Of a stretch of DNA of 64,000 nucleotides, positions 46,432-60,685 are shown piece after piece. Positions within the stretch are counted from its first letter, which is position 1. Each line of letters starts with the position of its first letter. A program made the position numbers and the translations under genes. Source of the DNA: Arthrobacter pityocampae (lineage in GTDB: Bacteria; Actinomycetota; Actinomycetes; Actinomycetales; Micrococcaceae). Location of the stretch: the NCBI RefSeq assembly GCF_002927275.1, contig NZ_PRKW01000002.1:186001-250000 (forward strand), given 5' to 3'. The notes under the pieces were generated by a model. The model was not told the origin of the DNA, ran no database searches, and worked only from the letters and a program-made list of their open reading frames with translations.

Positions 46432-47682
46432 CTAGTCGCGGGCGAGGGCGGTCAGCCCGGGGAGCTCCTTGCCCTCGAGGTATTCGAGGCTGGCGCCGCC
46501 CCCCGTGGAGATGTGCCCGAACTGCTCGTCCGCGAAGCCGAGGCCCCGCACGGCCGCGGCGGAGTCCCCGCCGCCGACCACGGTCAGGGCGCCGTTCGCC
46601 TGCGCATCGACGAGGGCCTGGGCGACGGCACGGGTGCCGCCGGCGAAGGCCTCGAACTCGAAGACACCCATGGGCCCGTTCCAGAAGACCGTCTTGGCCT
46701 CGGCGATGTTCGCCGCGAAGTCCTGGCCGGTCGCAGGCCCGATGTCGAGCCCGATCCCGGAGGACCCGAAGGCGCCTGCCTCGATGGCGTCGGCCGCGGC
46801 CACGCCCGATCCGGCGTCGGCCGCGAACTTCTCTGCCACGACGATGTCCGTGGGCAGCACGAACTGCGTGCCGTCCCGTGCCCCACGCTCGAGATAGCCG
46901 CGCACGGCGTCGATCTGGTCCTCCTCGAGGAGGCTCGCCCCGACCTTGTGCCCCTGGGCGGCGAGGAACGTGAACACCATGCCGCCGCCCACGAGGATGC
47001 GGTCGGCGGTACCGATCAGGTTCTCGATCACCGCGAGCTTGTCGGAGACCTTGGACCCGCCGAGTACGACGACGAAGGGCCGCTGTGGGTCCTTCGTCAG
47101 CTTCTCGAGGACCACGAGCTCCGCCCGTACGAGATCGCCCTGGTAGGCGGGCAGCAGCGCCGCGATGTCGTACACGCTCGCATGCCGGCGGTGCACGGCG
47201 CCGAAGGCGTCGTCCACGTACGCGCCATCGGGGCCCGCCAGGTCGGCGAGCTCACGGGCGAACGCTGCACGCTCGGCGTCGTCCTTGCTGGTCTCCCGGG
47301 CGTCGAAGCGCACGTTCTCGAGCAGGAGCACCTCCCCGTCGGAGAGGGCCGCAGCCGCGCTGCGGGCGCCCTCCCCCGTGGTGTCGGGCGCAAGGGTGAC
47401 CGGGAAGTCCGCCAGGTCCCGGAGGACGTCGGCGGCCGGCTTGAGCGAGTACTTCGCCTCGGGGGCGCCCTTGGGCCGTCCGAGGTGGGCCAGGACGATG
47501 ACGGCGGCCCCTGCTTCGCTCAGCTTGCGCAGAACGGGCAGGGACGCGCGCACGCGGCCGTCGTCGGTGACCCTCAGCTCCGGGACCTCCCCCTCGAGCG
47601 GCACGTTGAGGTCGGAGCGGACGAGGACGCGGCGTCCCCGGACCCCTTCGGCAAGGAGGTCGTCCAGTGATGCGTAAGCCAC
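46432..47682 (-). CDS. pgk: Phosphoglycerate kinase
   Basis: A 416-residue two-domain kinase. [11 protein letters not shown] at the N-terminus, [27 protein letters not shown] (nucleotide-domain loop) and GGGDSAAAV near the end are family motifs. It makes ATP from 1,3-bisphosphoglycerate. The GTG start lies 12 bp after the gap stop. Confidence 0.97.
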   Translation of the reverse strand: MAYASLDDLLAEGVRGRRVLVRSDLNVPLEGEVPELRVTDDGRVRASLPVLRKLSEAGAAVIVLAHLGRPKGAPEAKYSLKPAADVLRDLADFPVTLAPDTTGEGARSAAAALSDGEVLLLENVRFDARETSKDDAERAAFARELADLAGPDGAYVDDAFGAVHRRHASVYDIAALLPAYQGDLVRAELVVLEKLTKDPQRPFVVVLGGSKVSDKLAVIENLIGTADRILVGGGMVFTFLAAQGHKVGASLLEEDQIDAVRGYLERGARDGTQFVLPTDIVVAEKFAADAGSGVAAADAIEAGAFGSSGIGLDIGPATGQDFAANIAEAKTVFWNGPMGVFEFEAFAGGTRAVAQALVDAQANGALTVVGGGDSAAAVRGLGFADEQFGHISTGGGASLEYLEGKELPGLTALARD

Positions 47683-47694
47683 GGGCGGGACCGC

Positions 47695-48720
<1,026 letters not shown>

Positions 48721-48870
48721 TCATAGGTGGTGCCGCCCTGCTGAGCCCTTGCGGGTGATGCCGGCGACGAATAGATCTGTACCGGGCACACCCTCGTGCC
48801 GAAATTCTCGGGTCCTGCTGGTTGTACGGTCCTGCTGGTGGCGCGGGTCCGGCTGATGGCGGTGTGCGCC

Positions 48871-48906
48871 GGAGCGGTGCCGGGCAGTTCTGCCCTGCAC
48901 CGCTCC
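48871..48906 (-). terminator. Terminator of sodA
   Basis: GGAGCGGTG (48871-48879) pairs with CACCGCTCC (48898-48906), and GGCAG/CTGCC extends the stem inside. It lies 47 bases past the sod stop. Confidence 0.8.
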
Positions 48907-48952
48907 AACTCTACTCAGCGCCGCCCCCGGATCGCACGCTTGACGTCGGGCG

Positions 48953-49582
48953 TCAGGCCCCGGGCGTGATGAGGGTGGAAGCCCCGGTGCGTGCGGCCTG
49001 GAAGCGCGTCTGGACGTCCGCCCAGTTCACCAGGTTCCACCAGGCCTTCACGTAGTCGGGCTTCACGTTGACGTAGTCCAGGTAGAAGGCGTGCTCCCAC
49101 ATGTCGAGCATCAGCAGGGGGATGGTGCCCACGGGCACGTTGCCCTGCTGGTCGTAGAGCTGCTCGATGACGATGTTCCGGCCCAGCGGCTCGTAGGCGA
49201 GGACGGCCCACCCGGAGCCCTGCAGCGAGGTGGCCGCGGCGGTGAAGTGCGCGCGGAACGCGTCGAAGGAACCGAACGCATCATCCAGGGCCGCAGCGAG
49301 CTCACCCTCGGGCTTGTCGCCTCCCTCGGGGGACATGTTCTTCCAGAAGATGCTGTGGTTGATGACACCGCCGACGTGGAATGCGAGGTCCTTGGAGAGC
49401 TTCGGGATGGTGCCGTACGCACCCTTCTCCCGGGCCTCGGCGAGCTGCGCGAGGGCGTCGTTGGCGCCCTTGACGTAGGTGGCCTGGTGCTTGGAGTGGT
49501 GCAGTTCCATGATCCGGCCGGAGATGTGCGGTTCCAGGGCGGCGTAGTCGTAGTCAAGATCCGGCAGTACGTATTCGCTCAC
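48953..49582 (-). CDS. sodA: Superoxide dismutase (Mn/Fe family)
   Basis: A 209-residue enzyme. The metal ligands lie in [25 protein letters not shown] and [24 protein letters not shown] is also typical. It converts superoxide to peroxide and oxygen. The GTG at 49582 has GGAGG 5 bases upstream; an ATG four codons earlier would overlap that site. It lies between whiA and gap with gaps of 116 and 247 bp and its own terminator, so it is a separate unit inside a conserved gene order. Confidence 0.95.
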   Translation of the reverse strand: MSEYVLPDLDYDYAALEPHISGRIMELHHSKHQATYVKGANDALAQLAEAREKGAYGTIPKLSKDLAFHVGGVINHSIFWKNMSPEGGDKPEGELAAALDDAFGSFDAFRAHFTAAATSLQGSGWAVLAYEPLGRNIVIEQLYDQQGNVPVGTIPLLMLDMWEHAFYLDYVNVKPDYVKAWWNLVNWADVQTRFQAARTGASTLITPGA

Positions 49583-49698
49583 GTAGTCCTCCATGTAGTG
49601 ATCTCGGTGCCCGCGCGGTGTGCGGACCCGCGGGGGTCCGGACGGCAGGCGTCCCGCCGATCAGAAGCGGGCTTGCTGTTCCATCCTATGCACTCCGC

Positions 49699-50679
49699 TC
49701 ACTCGTCGAGCATGTCGGCGGTGACATTCGCGTCGGTGCCCGGGATCCCGAGGTCCGCGGCCCGCTTGTCCGCCATCGCGAGGAGCCGCCGGATCCGCCC
49801 GGCGATCGCGTCCTTCGTCATCGGGGGGTCCGCGAGCCGACCGAGTTCGTCCAGGCTCGCCTGCTTGTGGGAGACCCGCAGGTCGCCGGCGTAGCGCAGG
49901 TGCTCGGGGGCGGTCTCCCCCAGGATCTCGAGGGCACGCTCCACACGGGCGCCGGCGGCGACGGCGGCCTGTGCCGAGCGGCGCAGGTTGGCGTCGTCGA
50001 AGTTGGCGAGGCGGTTGGCGGTGGCACGGACCTCCTTGCGCATGCGGCGCTCCTCCCACACCATCAGGGCGTCGTGGGCCCCCATGCGGGTCAGGAGGGC
50101 GGCGATGGTGTCGCCGTCGCGGATGACCACGCGGTCCACGCCGCGCACCTCACGGGCCTTCGCCGCGATGTCCAGCCGGCGGGCCGCCCCGACGAGGGCG
50201 AGGGCCGATTCAGGGCCCGGGCACGTGACCTCGAGGGACGAGGACCGTCCCGGTTCGGTCAGGGACCCGTGGGCGAGGAACGCACCGCGCCACACCGCCT
50301 CGGCGTCGGCCGTCGACCCGTTGACGACGGCGGACGGCAGGCCGCGGACGGGCCGGCCCCTGCTGTCGAGCAGCCCGGTCTGGCGTGCGAGGGACTCCCC
50401 GTCGCGGACCACGCGCACCACGTACCGGTTGCCGCGCTTGAGCCCCCCGCCCGTGACGACGATGATCTCGCTGGTGTGCCCGTACACCTCGGCGATAGCG
50501 GCCCGCAGCCGGCGGGCCGTGGAGGCGAGGTCCACCTCGGCCTCGATGACGATCCTGCCGGAGATGATGTGGAGCCCGCCGGCGAACCTCAGCAGCGCGG
50601 ACACCTCGGCCTTCCGCACCGAGGACTTCTTCACGTCGAGGTGCGAGAGTTCCTCTTTGACGTCGGCGGTCAGGGCCAC
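49699..50679 (-). CDS. whiA: WhiA-type DNA-binding regulator
   Basis: A 326-residue protein, the exact length usual for the family. The N-terminal two-thirds form a LAGLIDADG-like domain ([15 protein letters not shown] and [11 protein letters not shown]), and the C-terminus carries a helix-turn-helix in the [22 protein letters not shown] segment. In Streptomyces WhiA controls sporulation with WhiB; in non-sporulating relatives it affects division. The GTG at 50679 follows AGGAG by 7 bases. It is 10 bp after yvcK in a rapZ-yvcK-whiA operon. Confidence 0.97.
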   Translation of the reverse strand: MALTADVKEELSHLDVKKSSVRKAEVSALLRFAGGLHIISGRIVIEAEVDLASTARRLRAAIAEVYGHTSEIIVVTGGGLKRGNRYVVRVVRDGESLARQTGLLDSRGRPVRGLPSAVVNGSTADAEAVWRGAFLAHGSLTEPGRSSSLEVTCPGPESALALVGAARRLDIAAKAREVRGVDRVVIRDGDTIAALLTRMGAHDALMVWEERRMRKEVRATANRLANFDDANLRRSAQAAVAAGARVERALEILGETAPEHLRYAGDLRVSHKQASLDELGRLADPPMTKDAIAGRIRRLLAMADKRAADLGIPGTDANVTADMLDE

Positions 50680-50689
50680 AGATACACTC

Positions 50690-51715
50690 CTAGATCTCCG
50701 CGAACATGTCGTTGTAGGACGTCGCCAGCCGCAGCGGATCATGCACGGGTTTGCCGGTCGAAACTCCCACTCTACCGAAGACGGCGCGCCCGCCCATCCC
50801 GGCGACGGCCCGCTCGAACTCCCCCCGGTCCGCCACCACCGAGGGGTCCACGAGGACGACGTCGACCGTCAGCTCCGGCGCGTACCGGGAGATGACATTC
50901 AGGTGGTCGATGGCACTCATGCCCAGGGTCTCGCGGGTGTCGTTGCTGAGGTTCATGGTGAGGCACCGCCGGGCGGACGTGCGGCACAGCGCGTCCCGCA
51001 GTTCGGGCAGGAGCAGGTGCGGCAGCACGGAGGTGTACCAGGAGCCGGGGCCGAGCACCACCCAGTCGGCCAGTTCCACGGCCTCCAGGGCGTCCTGGCA
51101 GGCCGGGGCGTCGGCGGGGACCAGCCGCACGTTGCTCACGTTCCCGGTGTCCGCGGCGACGGCGAGCTTCGCCTGCCCGGACACGGTGGTGACGCGCAGG
51201 GACCCGGCGGTCTCGCTCAGGATGTCGCCCTCGATGGTCAGCGGCACGCTCGCCATCGGCAGGACCCGCCCGCGCGCGCCGAGCAGCGCACCGGCCCACT
51301 GGAGGCCGGCCACCGGATCACCGAGCAACTCCCACAGCGTCACGATCAGGAGGTTGCCCATCGCGTGGCCGTCGAGGGAGCCCTCCACGCCGTCCCGGGA
51401 GGAGAAGCGGTGCTGCATGACGTCGCGCCAGGTGCGCCCCCAGTCGGTGTCGTCGCACAGGGCCGCCAGCGCCATGCGGAGGTCTCCCGGGGGCAGCACC
51501 CCGAGCTCGCGCCGCAGCCGCCCGGACGATCCGCCGTCGTCCGCCACGGTCACGATCGCGGTCAGTTCCTGCGTCAGGAGGCGCAGCGCGGACAGGGAGG
51601 AGGACAGCCCGTGGCCGCCGCCGAGGGCGACGACGGAGGGGCCGCCGCCCTGGCCGTCACCCGAGCGGCGCGCGGCCGCCGGGACCAGCGGCAGCGATCC
51701 GGACATCGCCGCCAC
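50690..51715 (-). CDS. yvcK: YvcK/CofD-like protein (gluconeogenesis factor)
   Basis: A 341-residue member of the CofD/UPF0052 family. [11 protein letters not shown] near 29-38 and [17 protein letters not shown] are the phosphate-binding motifs; [13 protein letters not shown] and [15 protein letters not shown] follow. YvcK binds UDP-sugars and is needed for growth on gluconeogenic carbon and for cell-wall homeostasis. The GTG overlaps the rapZ stop by one base (TAGTG). Confidence 0.95.
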   Translation of the reverse strand: MAAMSGSLPLVPAAARRSGDGQGGGPSVVALGGGHGLSSSLSALRLLTQELTAIVTVADDGGSSGRLRRELGVLPPGDLRMALAALCDDTDWGRTWRDVMQHRFSSRDGVEGSLDGHAMGNLLIVTLWELLGDPVAGLQWAGALLGARGRVLPMASVPLTIEGDILSETAGSLRVTTVSGQAKLAVAADTGNVSNVRLVPADAPACQDALEAVELADWVVLGPGSWYTSVLPHLLLPELRDALCRTSARRCLTMNLSNDTRETLGMSAIDHLNVISRYAPELTVDVVLVDPSVVADRGEFERAVAGMGGRAVFGRVGVSTGKPVHDPLRLATSYNDMFAEI

Positions 51716-52614
51716 TACTCACGCCCGAGGTCGCGGTGCTGGGACGAGACCTGCACCCCGGGCAGCTGCGCGAGCCGCTTCGCCATCTCCTCCGTCACGG
51801 CCACCGAGCGGTGCTTCCCGCCGGTGCAGCCCACGGCGATGGTCGCGTAGTGCTTGTTCTCGCGGCGGTACCCGTCCAGGACGGGGACCAGGGCGTCCAC
51901 GTACTTGTCGATGAAGTCCCCGGCGCCCTGCGCCCCGAGGACGTACTCGCGCACCGGGGCGTCGAGCCCGGTCTGCGGCCGGAGGGCGGGCACCCAGTGA
52001 GGGTTCGGGATGAAGCGCACGTCGGCCACGTAGTTGGCGTCCACGGGGAGCCCGTACTTGAAGCCGAAGCTCATGACGTTCAGGCGCAGAACGATGGGCC
52101 CGGCGTCGGAGAACAGCTCCGTCACGGCGGTGGCAAGGGCGTGCACGTTCAGCTTCGTGGTGTCGATCACGACGTCGGAGGACTGCTTGAGCTCCTTCAG
52201 CACCTCACGCTCCGCGGCGATGCCGTCCAGGATCCGGCCGTCGGCCTGCAGTGGGTGCGGGCGCCGGCCCTGCTCGAAGCGCCGCACCAGGACGTTGTCA
52301 TCGGCGTCCAGGAACAGGACGCGGTGGTGGACGCCCGCGGACCGCAGGCCGTCCAGGGACGCCTTGATGTCGCTGAAGAACTCCTTGCCGCGCACGTCGA
52401 CGACGACGGCCAGCTTCGGGATCGACTGCGGGGTGCGCGCCACGAGCTCCGTCAGCATCGTCAGCATCTGGGGTGGGAGGTTCTCGACCACGTACCAGCC
52501 GTGGTCCTCGAGCGCGTTGGCGGCCGTGCTGCGCCCGGCGCCGGACATGCCGGTCACCACCAGCAGCTCGGATTCGGTGGGCTTGACCGGCGTCAGGCTC
52601 ATGGCCTCAGTCAT
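51715..52614 (-). CDS. rapZ: RNase adapter RapZ / YvcJ-type nucleotide-binding protein
   Basis: A 299-residue protein with Walker [10 protein letters not shown] at 22-30, [10 protein letters not shown], the C-terminal [24 protein letters not shown] and [15 protein letters not shown]. Gram-positive homologues (YvcJ) bind and hydrolyse GTP or ATP. The E. coli role as an adapter for RNase E on GlmZ is not assumed here. It begins the rapZ-yvcK-whiA operon. Confidence 0.95.
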   Translation of the reverse strand: MTEAMSLTPVKPTESELLVVTGMSGAGRSTAANALEDHGWYVVENLPPQMLTMLTELVARTPQSIPKLAVVVDVRGKEFFSDIKASLDGLRSAGVHHRVLFLDADDNVLVRRFEQGRRPHPLQADGRILDGIAAEREVLKELKQSSDVVIDTTKLNVHALATAVTELFSDAGPIVLRLNVMSFGFKYGLPVDANYVADVRFIPNPHWVPALRPQTGLDAPVREYVLGAQGAGDFIDKYVDALVPVLDGYRRENKHYATIAVGCTGGKHRSVAVTEEMAKRLAQLPGVQVSSQHRDLGRE

Positions 52615-52707
52615 CGTGATGGATCCGTTCCGGCTCGACGGGGCTCCCGGTGATCCGGCGTTCCCTGGTGGGTGAATCCGCGGGTGGAACTCCGCGTGCG
52701 TACATTC

Positions 52708-52730
52708 ACGGCGGCACGACCGGCCGCCGT
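52708..52730 (-). terminator. Terminator of uvrC
   Basis: ACGGCGGC/GCCGCCGT stem (52708-52715 with 52723-52730) and a 7-base loop, 12 bases after the uvrC stop. Confidence 0.65.
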
Positions 52731-52742
52731 GCCTCAGCCTAG

Positions 52743-54815
52743 CTAATCTTCGATGATCTCGCCCGTGGTCATGTTCACGGCCGGTGCGACGGCGTCGTCC
52801 GGGGTGAGCGAGGCGCGGATGGTCCGGGCGAGGGCCGGGCCCACCCCGGGGACCCCGACGAGCTCGTCGACGCTCGCGGCACGGATCTTCTTGACCGAGC
52901 CGAAGTGCTTGAGCAGGGCCTTCCGCTTGGCGGGGCCCAGCCCGGCGACCTCATCGAGCGCGGACGCCGTCATGGACTTCCCGCGCTTCTGGCGGTGGAA
53001 CGTGATCGCGAACCGGTGCGCCTCGTCGCGGATACGCTGGAGCAGGAACAGCCCCTCCGACGCGCGCGGCAGGATGACCGGGAACTCGCTGTCCGGCACC
53101 CAGACCTCCTCGAGCCGCTTCGCCAGTCCCACCACGAACACGTCGTCGATCCCGAGGTCCTGCAGCGCGCGGGCGGCGGCCGCCACCTGGGGCGGGCCGC
53201 CGTCGACGACGACGAGGTTCGGCGGGTAGGCGAAGCGGTTGCGCGTGATGGCCGTCGTCGTGTCCCTGAGCGGCGCGCCCTGCCCCTCGACGTCCTGCTC
53301 GTCGACGTCCGGGTGGTCGACGACGGACGCGGCGTCGTCCAGGGGGTCGACCTCCGGCTCGACCTCGGGGTCCGGCGCGGCGGCGTCCCGCGGCTTCCCG
53401 TCCTTGCCCGCCAGGTAGTTGCGGAAGCGGCGGTAGATGACGTCGTACATGGACGCGGTGTCGTCCCGTGCGGCGGCGCCGGTGATGGAGAACTTGCGGT
53501 ACTCGGACTTCCGCGGCAGGCCGTCCTCGACGACCACCATCGACGCGACCACGTTGGTGCCCTGGACGTGCGAGATGTCGAAGCACTCGATGCGCATCAG
53601 CGGCTGCGGCACGTCGAGCGCCTCCTGGAGCTCCTGCAGCGCGGCGGACCGCGTGGTGATGTCCCCGGCCCGGCGGCTCTTGTGCAGGCGCAGGGCGTCC
53701 GCGGCGTTCTGCTCGACGGTGCCCATGAGGGTGGCCTTGTCCCCGCGCTGCGGCACCCTCACCTCGACCCGGGAGCCGCGCAGACCGCGCAGCCACTCGA
53801 GCATCTGGTCCTCGTTGCTGGGCAGGACCGGGACGAGGACCTCGCGGGGGATCTGTTCGTTGCTGCTGTTCCCCTCGCCGTACACCTGCTGCAGCAGGTG
53901 CTCCACGAGGTCCGCGGTGTCCATGTCCTCGACCTTCTCCACGACCCAGCCGCGCTGGCCCCGGATGCGGCCGCCCCGGACGTGGAAGACCTGGGCGGCG
54001 GCCTCGAGGTCGTCCTCCTTGAGGGCGAAGATGTCGGCGTCCGTGTCCTCGCTGAGGACGACGGTGTTGCGCTCGAAGACCCGGCGGAGGGCGGCGATGT
54101 CGTCGCGCAGGCGGGCGGCGGACTCGTAGTCCAGTTCGGCGACGGCGTCGGCCATCTTCCGCTCGAGGCCGGCGATGAACTTCTTCGCCTCCCCGGACAT
54201 GAAGTCGCAGAACTCGCCGGCGAGGGCCTTGTGGTCCTCCGGGCTGATGCGCCCTACGCACGGCGCCGAACACTTGTCGATGTACCCGAGGAGGCAGGGC
54301 CGGCCGCTGCGTTCGGCACGCTTGAACACGCCGGTGCTGCAGGTGCGGACCGGGAAGACGCGGAGCATGGTGTCCACGGTCTCGCGGATGGCCTTCGCGG
54401 GGTAGAAGGGCCCGAAGTACCGGGTGTCCTTCTTCTTGTCGCCGCGCATGACCTGCACGCGCGGGTACTTCTCCCCCATGGTCACGGCCAGGTAGGGGTA
54501 GGACTTGTCGTCGCGGAACATCACGTTGAACTGCGGATTGAATTCCTTGATCCACGTGTACTCGAGCTGCAGCGCCTCGAGCTCGCTCCCGACGACGGTC
54601 CACTCGACGCTCGCGGCGGTGAACACCATGCGGCGTGTCTTCGCCAGCAGCCCCTGCGGGCTGGCGAAGTAGGAGTTCAGGCGGGAGCGGAGGTTCTTGG
54701 CCTTGCCCACGTAGATGACCCGGCCGTGCTCGTCGCGGAAGCGGTACACGCCCGGGTCCACGGGGATCTCGCCGGTCTTCGGGCGGTAGGTTACGGGGTT
54801 TGCCACGTCCTTCAT
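52743..54815 (-). CDS. uvrC: Excinuclease ABC subunit C
   Basis: It cuts both sides of a DNA lesion in nucleotide excision repair. The product has 690 residues: GIY-YIG nuclease with GVY (22-24) and [11 protein letters not shown] (35-45), a UVR motif [21 protein letters not shown], the RNase H-like domain around [17 protein letters not shown] and DGGPPQ, and paired helix-hairpin-helix motifs at the end ([21 protein letters not shown]). A Glu/Asp-rich insert at about 505-545 is unusual but common in this group. ATG 54815 is chosen; the longer frame adds a Pro-rich stretch. Confidence 0.95.
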   Translation of the reverse strand: MKDVANPVTYRPKTGEIPVDPGVYRFRDEHGRVIYVGKAKNLRSRLNSYFASPQGLLAKTRRMVFTAASVEWTVVGSELEALQLEYTWIKEFNPQFNVMFRDDKSYPYLAVTMGEKYPRVQVMRGDKKKDTRYFGPFYPAKAIRETVDTMLRVFPVRTCSTGVFKRAERSGRPCLLGYIDKCSAPCVGRISPEDHKALAGEFCDFMSGEAKKFIAGLERKMADAVAELDYESAARLRDDIAALRRVFERNTVVLSEDTDADIFALKEDDLEAAAQVFHVRGGRIRGQRGWVVEKVEDMDTADLVEHLLQQVYGEGNSSNEQIPREVLVPVLPSNEDQMLEWLRGLRGSRVEVRVPQRGDKATLMGTVEQNAADALRLHKSRRAGDITTRSAALQELQEALDVPQPLMRIECFDISHVQGTNVVASMVVVEDGLPRKSEYRKFSITGAAARDDTASMYDVIYRRFRNYLAGKDGKPRDAAAPDPEVEPEVDPLDDAASVVDHPDVDEQDVEGQGAPLRDTTTAITRNRFAYPPNLVVVDGGPPQVAAAARALQDLGIDDVFVVGLAKRLEEVWVPDSEFPVILPRASEGLFLLQRIRDEAHRFAITFHRQKRGKSMTASALDEVAGLGPAKRKALLKHFGSVKKIRAASVDELVGVPGVGPALARTIRASLTPDDAVAPAVNMTTGEIIED

Positions 54816-54905
54816 CCTAGATCCCGGCGGTGACAAGCCCCTTCCCGGAGGTCGGGGTTCCGCTGACGGCTGCACGGGCCGGCTGCACCGCGAACAGCCA
54901 CCCGG

Positions 54906-55574
54906 CTATTCCGCGGGCGGACTCTGGTTGTAGGACGCCACGCGCTCCTGGCCCGTGAGCGCGGCGATGCCGTCCATGATGGCGTCGGTGGCGCTGCGGC
55001 GCGCCGGCAGCGCGTGCCCCGGCCCGGTCTTGGCGAAGACGAGCGGCTCCCCGATCCGCAGGGTGAAGTGCTGCGGGCGGATGCCCTTCCCTCCCGCCGG
55101 CTGCAGCGCGTCGGTGCCGATCAGGCCGACGGGCAGCACGGGCGCTCCGGTGGTCAGCGCGAGCCAGCCGACGCCGGTCCTCCCCCGGTAGAGCCGCCCG
55201 TCACGCGAGCGGGTGCCCTCCGGGTAGATGCCGACGCCGTCGCCCTGCTCGAGGAGGTCGAGGAGGGTCCTGAGGGCCTGCACGCTCGCGGCCTGCTGGC
55301 CGCGTTCCACCGGGATGGACCCCACACCCTCGAAGAACCCCTTCATGAGGGCGCCCTTCACGCCGGTTCCGGTAAAGTATTCGGCCTTCGCGAAGAACGC
55401 GACGGGCCGGGGCATGAGGGCCTGGACCAGCACGCTGTCGAGGAACGAGAGGTGGTTCGGGGCGACGATGAAGGGGCCGTCCGCCGGGACGTTGCCGAGC
55501 CCCTCGACGGTGGGCCGGCACAGGCCGGCGATGAGCCCGCGCGTGGTGCTGCGGGTCAGGTCATAGATGCCCAC
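54906..55574 (-). CDS. 1-acyl-sn-glycerol-3-phosphate acyltransferase (PlsC-like)
   Basis: A 222-residue acyltransferase with NHLSFLDS (His41 and Asp46, the H-x4-D motif) and YPEGTRSRDGRLYRGRTGVGWLAL (the E-G-T-R motif). It acylates lysophosphatidate or a similar acceptor for membrane lipid synthesis, at the inner membrane. The GTG start overlaps the end of the HAD gene by 14 bp, so both may be translated together. Its exact acceptor is uncertain. Confidence 0.9.
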   Translation of the reverse strand: MGIYDLTRSTTRGLIAGLCRPTVEGLGNVPADGPFIVAPNHLSFLDSVLVQALMPRPVAFFAKAEYFTGTGVKGALMKGFFEGVGSIPVERGQQAASVQALRTLLDLLEQGDGVGIYPEGTRSRDGRLYRGRTGVGWLALTTGAPVLPVGLIGTDALQPAGGKGIRPQHFTLRIGEPLVFAKTGPGHALPARRSATDAIMDGIAALTGQERVASYNQSPPAE

Positions 55575-56235
55575 GGAGGACCTCCAGCAGGGCGTCGGCC
55601 GAGTCGACGACGGCGGTCGCCCCGGCGTCCTCCAGCTCGCCGGGCCCCGCGAAGCCCCAGGCGACGCCGATGCAGTCCAGCCCGTTCGCGGTGGCGCCCT
55701 CGACGTCGTGGCGGCGGTCGCCGACCATGACGGCGCGGCCCGCGCCCGCCGCGTCGACGCGGTGGTGCTTGAGGGCGGCCCTGATGATGGGCGTCTTGCC
55801 GCCGGCCGTCGCGGTCTCGTCCCGCGGCGAGCCGTGCACGGAGGAGAAGAGGTGCCGCAGGCCCTGCGCGGCGAGGAGCTCCTCGGCGAGCCACTCCGGC
55901 TTCTGGGTGGCGACCGCGACGGTGGCGCCGTCGTCGAGCAGCGCCTGGACGCAGCGTGCGATCCCCGGGTAGGGGCGGCTCCGGGACAGTCCCGTGGCCA
56001 GGTACCCGGCGCGGTAGGTCGCGACGACGTCGGGGACCCGGGCGGCGGGAACGCCGGCCGTGACGGTCAGCGAGTGGACGAGGGACGGCCCGACCATCGC
56101 CTGGAGCGCGTCGTCGGGCGGGACCGGGAAGCCGTGGTGCTGGAGGGCGGAGCCGATGCCTCCCGTGATCGTCCCTGCCGGATCGACGAGCGTTCCATCG
56201 AGATCGAAGAGAATCAGCGCACGCGTAGTTTCCAC
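55561..56235 (-). CDS. HAD-superfamily phosphatase (phosphoglycolate phosphatase-like)
   Basis: A 224-residue HAD hydrolase: FDLDGTLVDP with nucleophile Asp11, AVATQKPEW as motif II, the GGKTPIIRAAL lysine and MVGDRRHDVEGA as motif IV, with a C1 helical cap. Similar to Gph and PpaX types acting on small phosphates. The GTG at 56235 gives the normal length, but there is no clear ribosome site; the ATG at 56274 would add 13 residues and falls inside the uvrA terminator. It overlaps the acyltransferase gene. Confidence 0.85.
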   Translation of the reverse strand: METTRALILFDLDGTLVDPAGTITGGIGSALQHHGFPVPPDDALQAMVGPSLVHSLTVTAGVPAARVPDVVATYRAGYLATGLSRSRPYPGIARCVQALLDDGATVAVATQKPEWLAEELLAAQGLRHLFSSVHGSPRDETATAGGKTPIIRAALKHHRVDAAGAGRAVMVGDRRHDVEGATANGLDCIGVAWGFAGPGELEDAGATAVVDSADALLEVLRGHL

Positions 56236-56249
56236 CGGCCAAGCTTGCC

Positions 56250-56294
56250 ATATTCCCCGGACGGCAGGCATCACGCATGCCGTCCCGGGAATAT
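56250..56294 (-). terminator. Terminator of uvrA
   Basis: ATATTCCCCGGACGGC pairs with GCCGTCCCGGGAATAT (56250-56265 with 56279-56294, one mismatch), and GCAT/ATGC pairs inside the loop. It begins 7 bases after the uvrA stop. Confidence 0.75.
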
Positions 56295-56301
56295 AGGGCC
56301 G

Positions 56302-59214
<2,913 letters not shown>

Positions 59215-59238
59215 CCGACCACTGTAAGAGAAAAGCCG

Positions 59239-59256
59239 TTCGAAAGCATATTCGAA
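59239..59256 (-). promoter_or_regulatory. Probable LexA (SOS) box before uvrA
   Basis: TTCGAAAGCATATTCGAA, 25-42 bases upstream of the uvrA start. It fits the actinobacterial SOS box TCGAAC-N4-GTTCGA except at the two inner positions (A for C and A for G). uvrA is a classic LexA target. Confidence 0.6.
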
Positions 59257-59299
59257 TAGTCCGCGATCCGTGCGGTTGCGGCGCCGGCGGGAGTGCCGT

Positions 59300-59677
59300 T
59301 CACGCTCGGCGCAATGCGGCTCTCACCATGGCGACGGCGTCGGCCTCCGATACCCCCGTCGAGTGCACGACGGCGGCGAACGCGTCCGCGGCATCGGCCA
59401 CGCGGCGGCGCGCGGCGTCCCCTCCGGCGGCGACGACCGTCCCCGCCCTGCCCCTGGTCTCGACGACGCCCGCCTGCTCCAGCTCGCGGTAGGCGCGGGC
59501 AACCGTGTTCGCGGCAATCCCGAGGTGGGTGGCCAGTGCGCGCACCGGCGGCAGCCGTGTGCCGACAGCTGCCTCACCGGAGTTGACCGACGCCAGGATG
59601 CACTGCTTGATCTGTTCGAACGGTGGCACCGCGCCGGCCGGATCGAGTCTCAGCCACCGGGGAATCGCCTGCTCCAC
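59300..59677 (-). CDS. GntR-family regulator, short YtrA-like form
   Basis: A 125-residue protein. [67 protein letters not shown] is split here in words: an N-terminal P-F-E-Q-I-K-Q helix, then the winged helix with [19 protein letters not shown] (about 40-58) and the wing E-T-R-G-R-A-G-T. Only about 45 residues follow, too few for a ligand domain, so it belongs to the YtrA subfamily that usually controls ABC exporters. The GTG has AAAGGG upstream. It is 85 bp upstream of uvrA on the same strand. Its target is not obvious. Confidence 0.85.
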   Translation of the reverse strand: MEQAIPRWLRLDPAGAVPPFEQIKQCILASVNSGEAAVGTRLPPVRALATHLGIAANTVARAYRELEQAGVVETRGRAGTVVAAGGDAARRRVADAADAFAAVVHSTGVSEADAVAMVRAALRRA

Positions 59678-60010
59678 GCCCTGCCCTTTCGCCGTTCGGT
59701 CCCCGCGTCCCACTGCCGGGGCTTCCCTGTGAACCCTACCGTCGGTGGGCCGGTCGGTCGGCGGCTCTGCGCTGCCAGGGGCTTCGCGGAGTGAACGGTC
59801 GACGTCGATCCGGCTGCTCGTGCCGCGATCTGAACGGCATCGAGTGGGGTCGACGCCCGGGGCCGGGGTACAGATGCCCACTCTCGATGGCGACGCGGGA
59901 AGGGCTGGTGGAAAGCAGATGATCCGTCGTAGCCGTGAAGATCCATCCACAACGGCGTCGCCGGACCCCGTCGCGTTCGAGTGGCAGCAGGCCGAGCTCG
60001 CTGAGGTCCA
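59678..60010. other. Gene-free stretch between GntR and TetR genes
   Basis: The 333 bases have open frames but none with a start, ribosome site and recognised family. It must hold the gntR promoter. It may also contain the second junction of the TetR/hydrolase insertion proposed below; I could not find the missing part of the carboxylate-amine ligase here on either strand. Confidence 0.4.
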
Positions 60011-60685
60011 TCACCGCGAGATCCGCCGCGACGGCGTGGACGTCGCCTCCGACGGCATCGACGGGCTCGCCCCGGCAGGGTTCTCCTCTTTCTGTCCCGC
60101 CACCTCTTCCGCGTCTGCCGTCTCGGTCCACCGTGTGAGGGCAACGGTGAAGCCGTGGACGAGGCGTTCGAAACTGCGGTCGATGTCCGCGCTCATGGCG
60201 AACGATCCGGTGGTCTCGAAGGAGACGAAGCCGTGCAGGGCTGAGCGGAGGGCCCGGATCGCGTCGATGGCGTCGTCGCCGGCCAGGTCGTAGGCGGCCA
60301 GCACGTCGGCGATGACCTGAACGCCCGCGAGTGACACTGCCTCGTCCTCGACGTCGCCGGGTGAGGGCATACGTTGCGAGGATTCGTAGCGAGCCGGGTG
60401 CTGTCGCGCCCAGTCGCGGTACGCGTGGGACATGGCCTGAACGGCCGCGGCGCCGGATCGTCCGACCGCGGCGCGGGCCAGTACCTGGCCCAGTTCGCGC
60501 TTCGCGCGCACCGAGATGTCGCGGTGCAGCCCCGCAATCGAGTCGATGTGCTTGTAGAGCGAGGGTTGACGGATACCGAGCCGTTCGGCCAGGGCGGCGA
60601 GCGTCAAGCGGTGCAGACCGGTCTCATCAACCATCAGGGCCGCCTCCTCCACCACGCGGTCGCGCGAGAGACCGGCCCTAGGCAC
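60011..60685 (-). CDS. TetR-family regulator (WHG-type C-terminal domain)
   Basis: A 224-residue regulator with an N-terminal helix-turn-helix (LTLAALAERLGIRQPSLYKH, about 28-47), and a C-terminal ligand domain with YRDWARQHPARYESS and LRSALHGFVSFETTGSF, typical of the TetR subgroup carrying a WHG domain. The GTG start overlaps the hydrolase stop by 8 bp, so the regulator is the second gene of the pair. It probably represses the pair through the palindrome at 61535-61551. The last 25 residues are Ser/Thr/Pro rich. Confidence 0.9.
   Translation of the reverse strand: MPRAGLSRDRVVEEAALMVDETGLHRLTLAALAERLGIRQPSLYKHIDSIAGLHRDISVRAKRELGQVLARAAVGRSGAAAVQAMSHAYRDWARQHPARYESSQRMPSPGDVEDEAVSLAGVQVIADVLAAYDLAGDDAIDAIRALRSALHGFVSFETTGSFAMSADIDRSFERLVHGFTVALTRWTETADAEEVAGQKEENPAGASPSMPSEATSTPSRRISR

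Noticed and set aside
59935-60010. Plus-strand frame with EWQQAEL, reminiscent of the E-x-x-Q motif of YbdK ligases
   Set aside because: The similarity covers only a few residues and the strand is opposite to the ligase remnant; an inversion would be needed and nothing further supports it.
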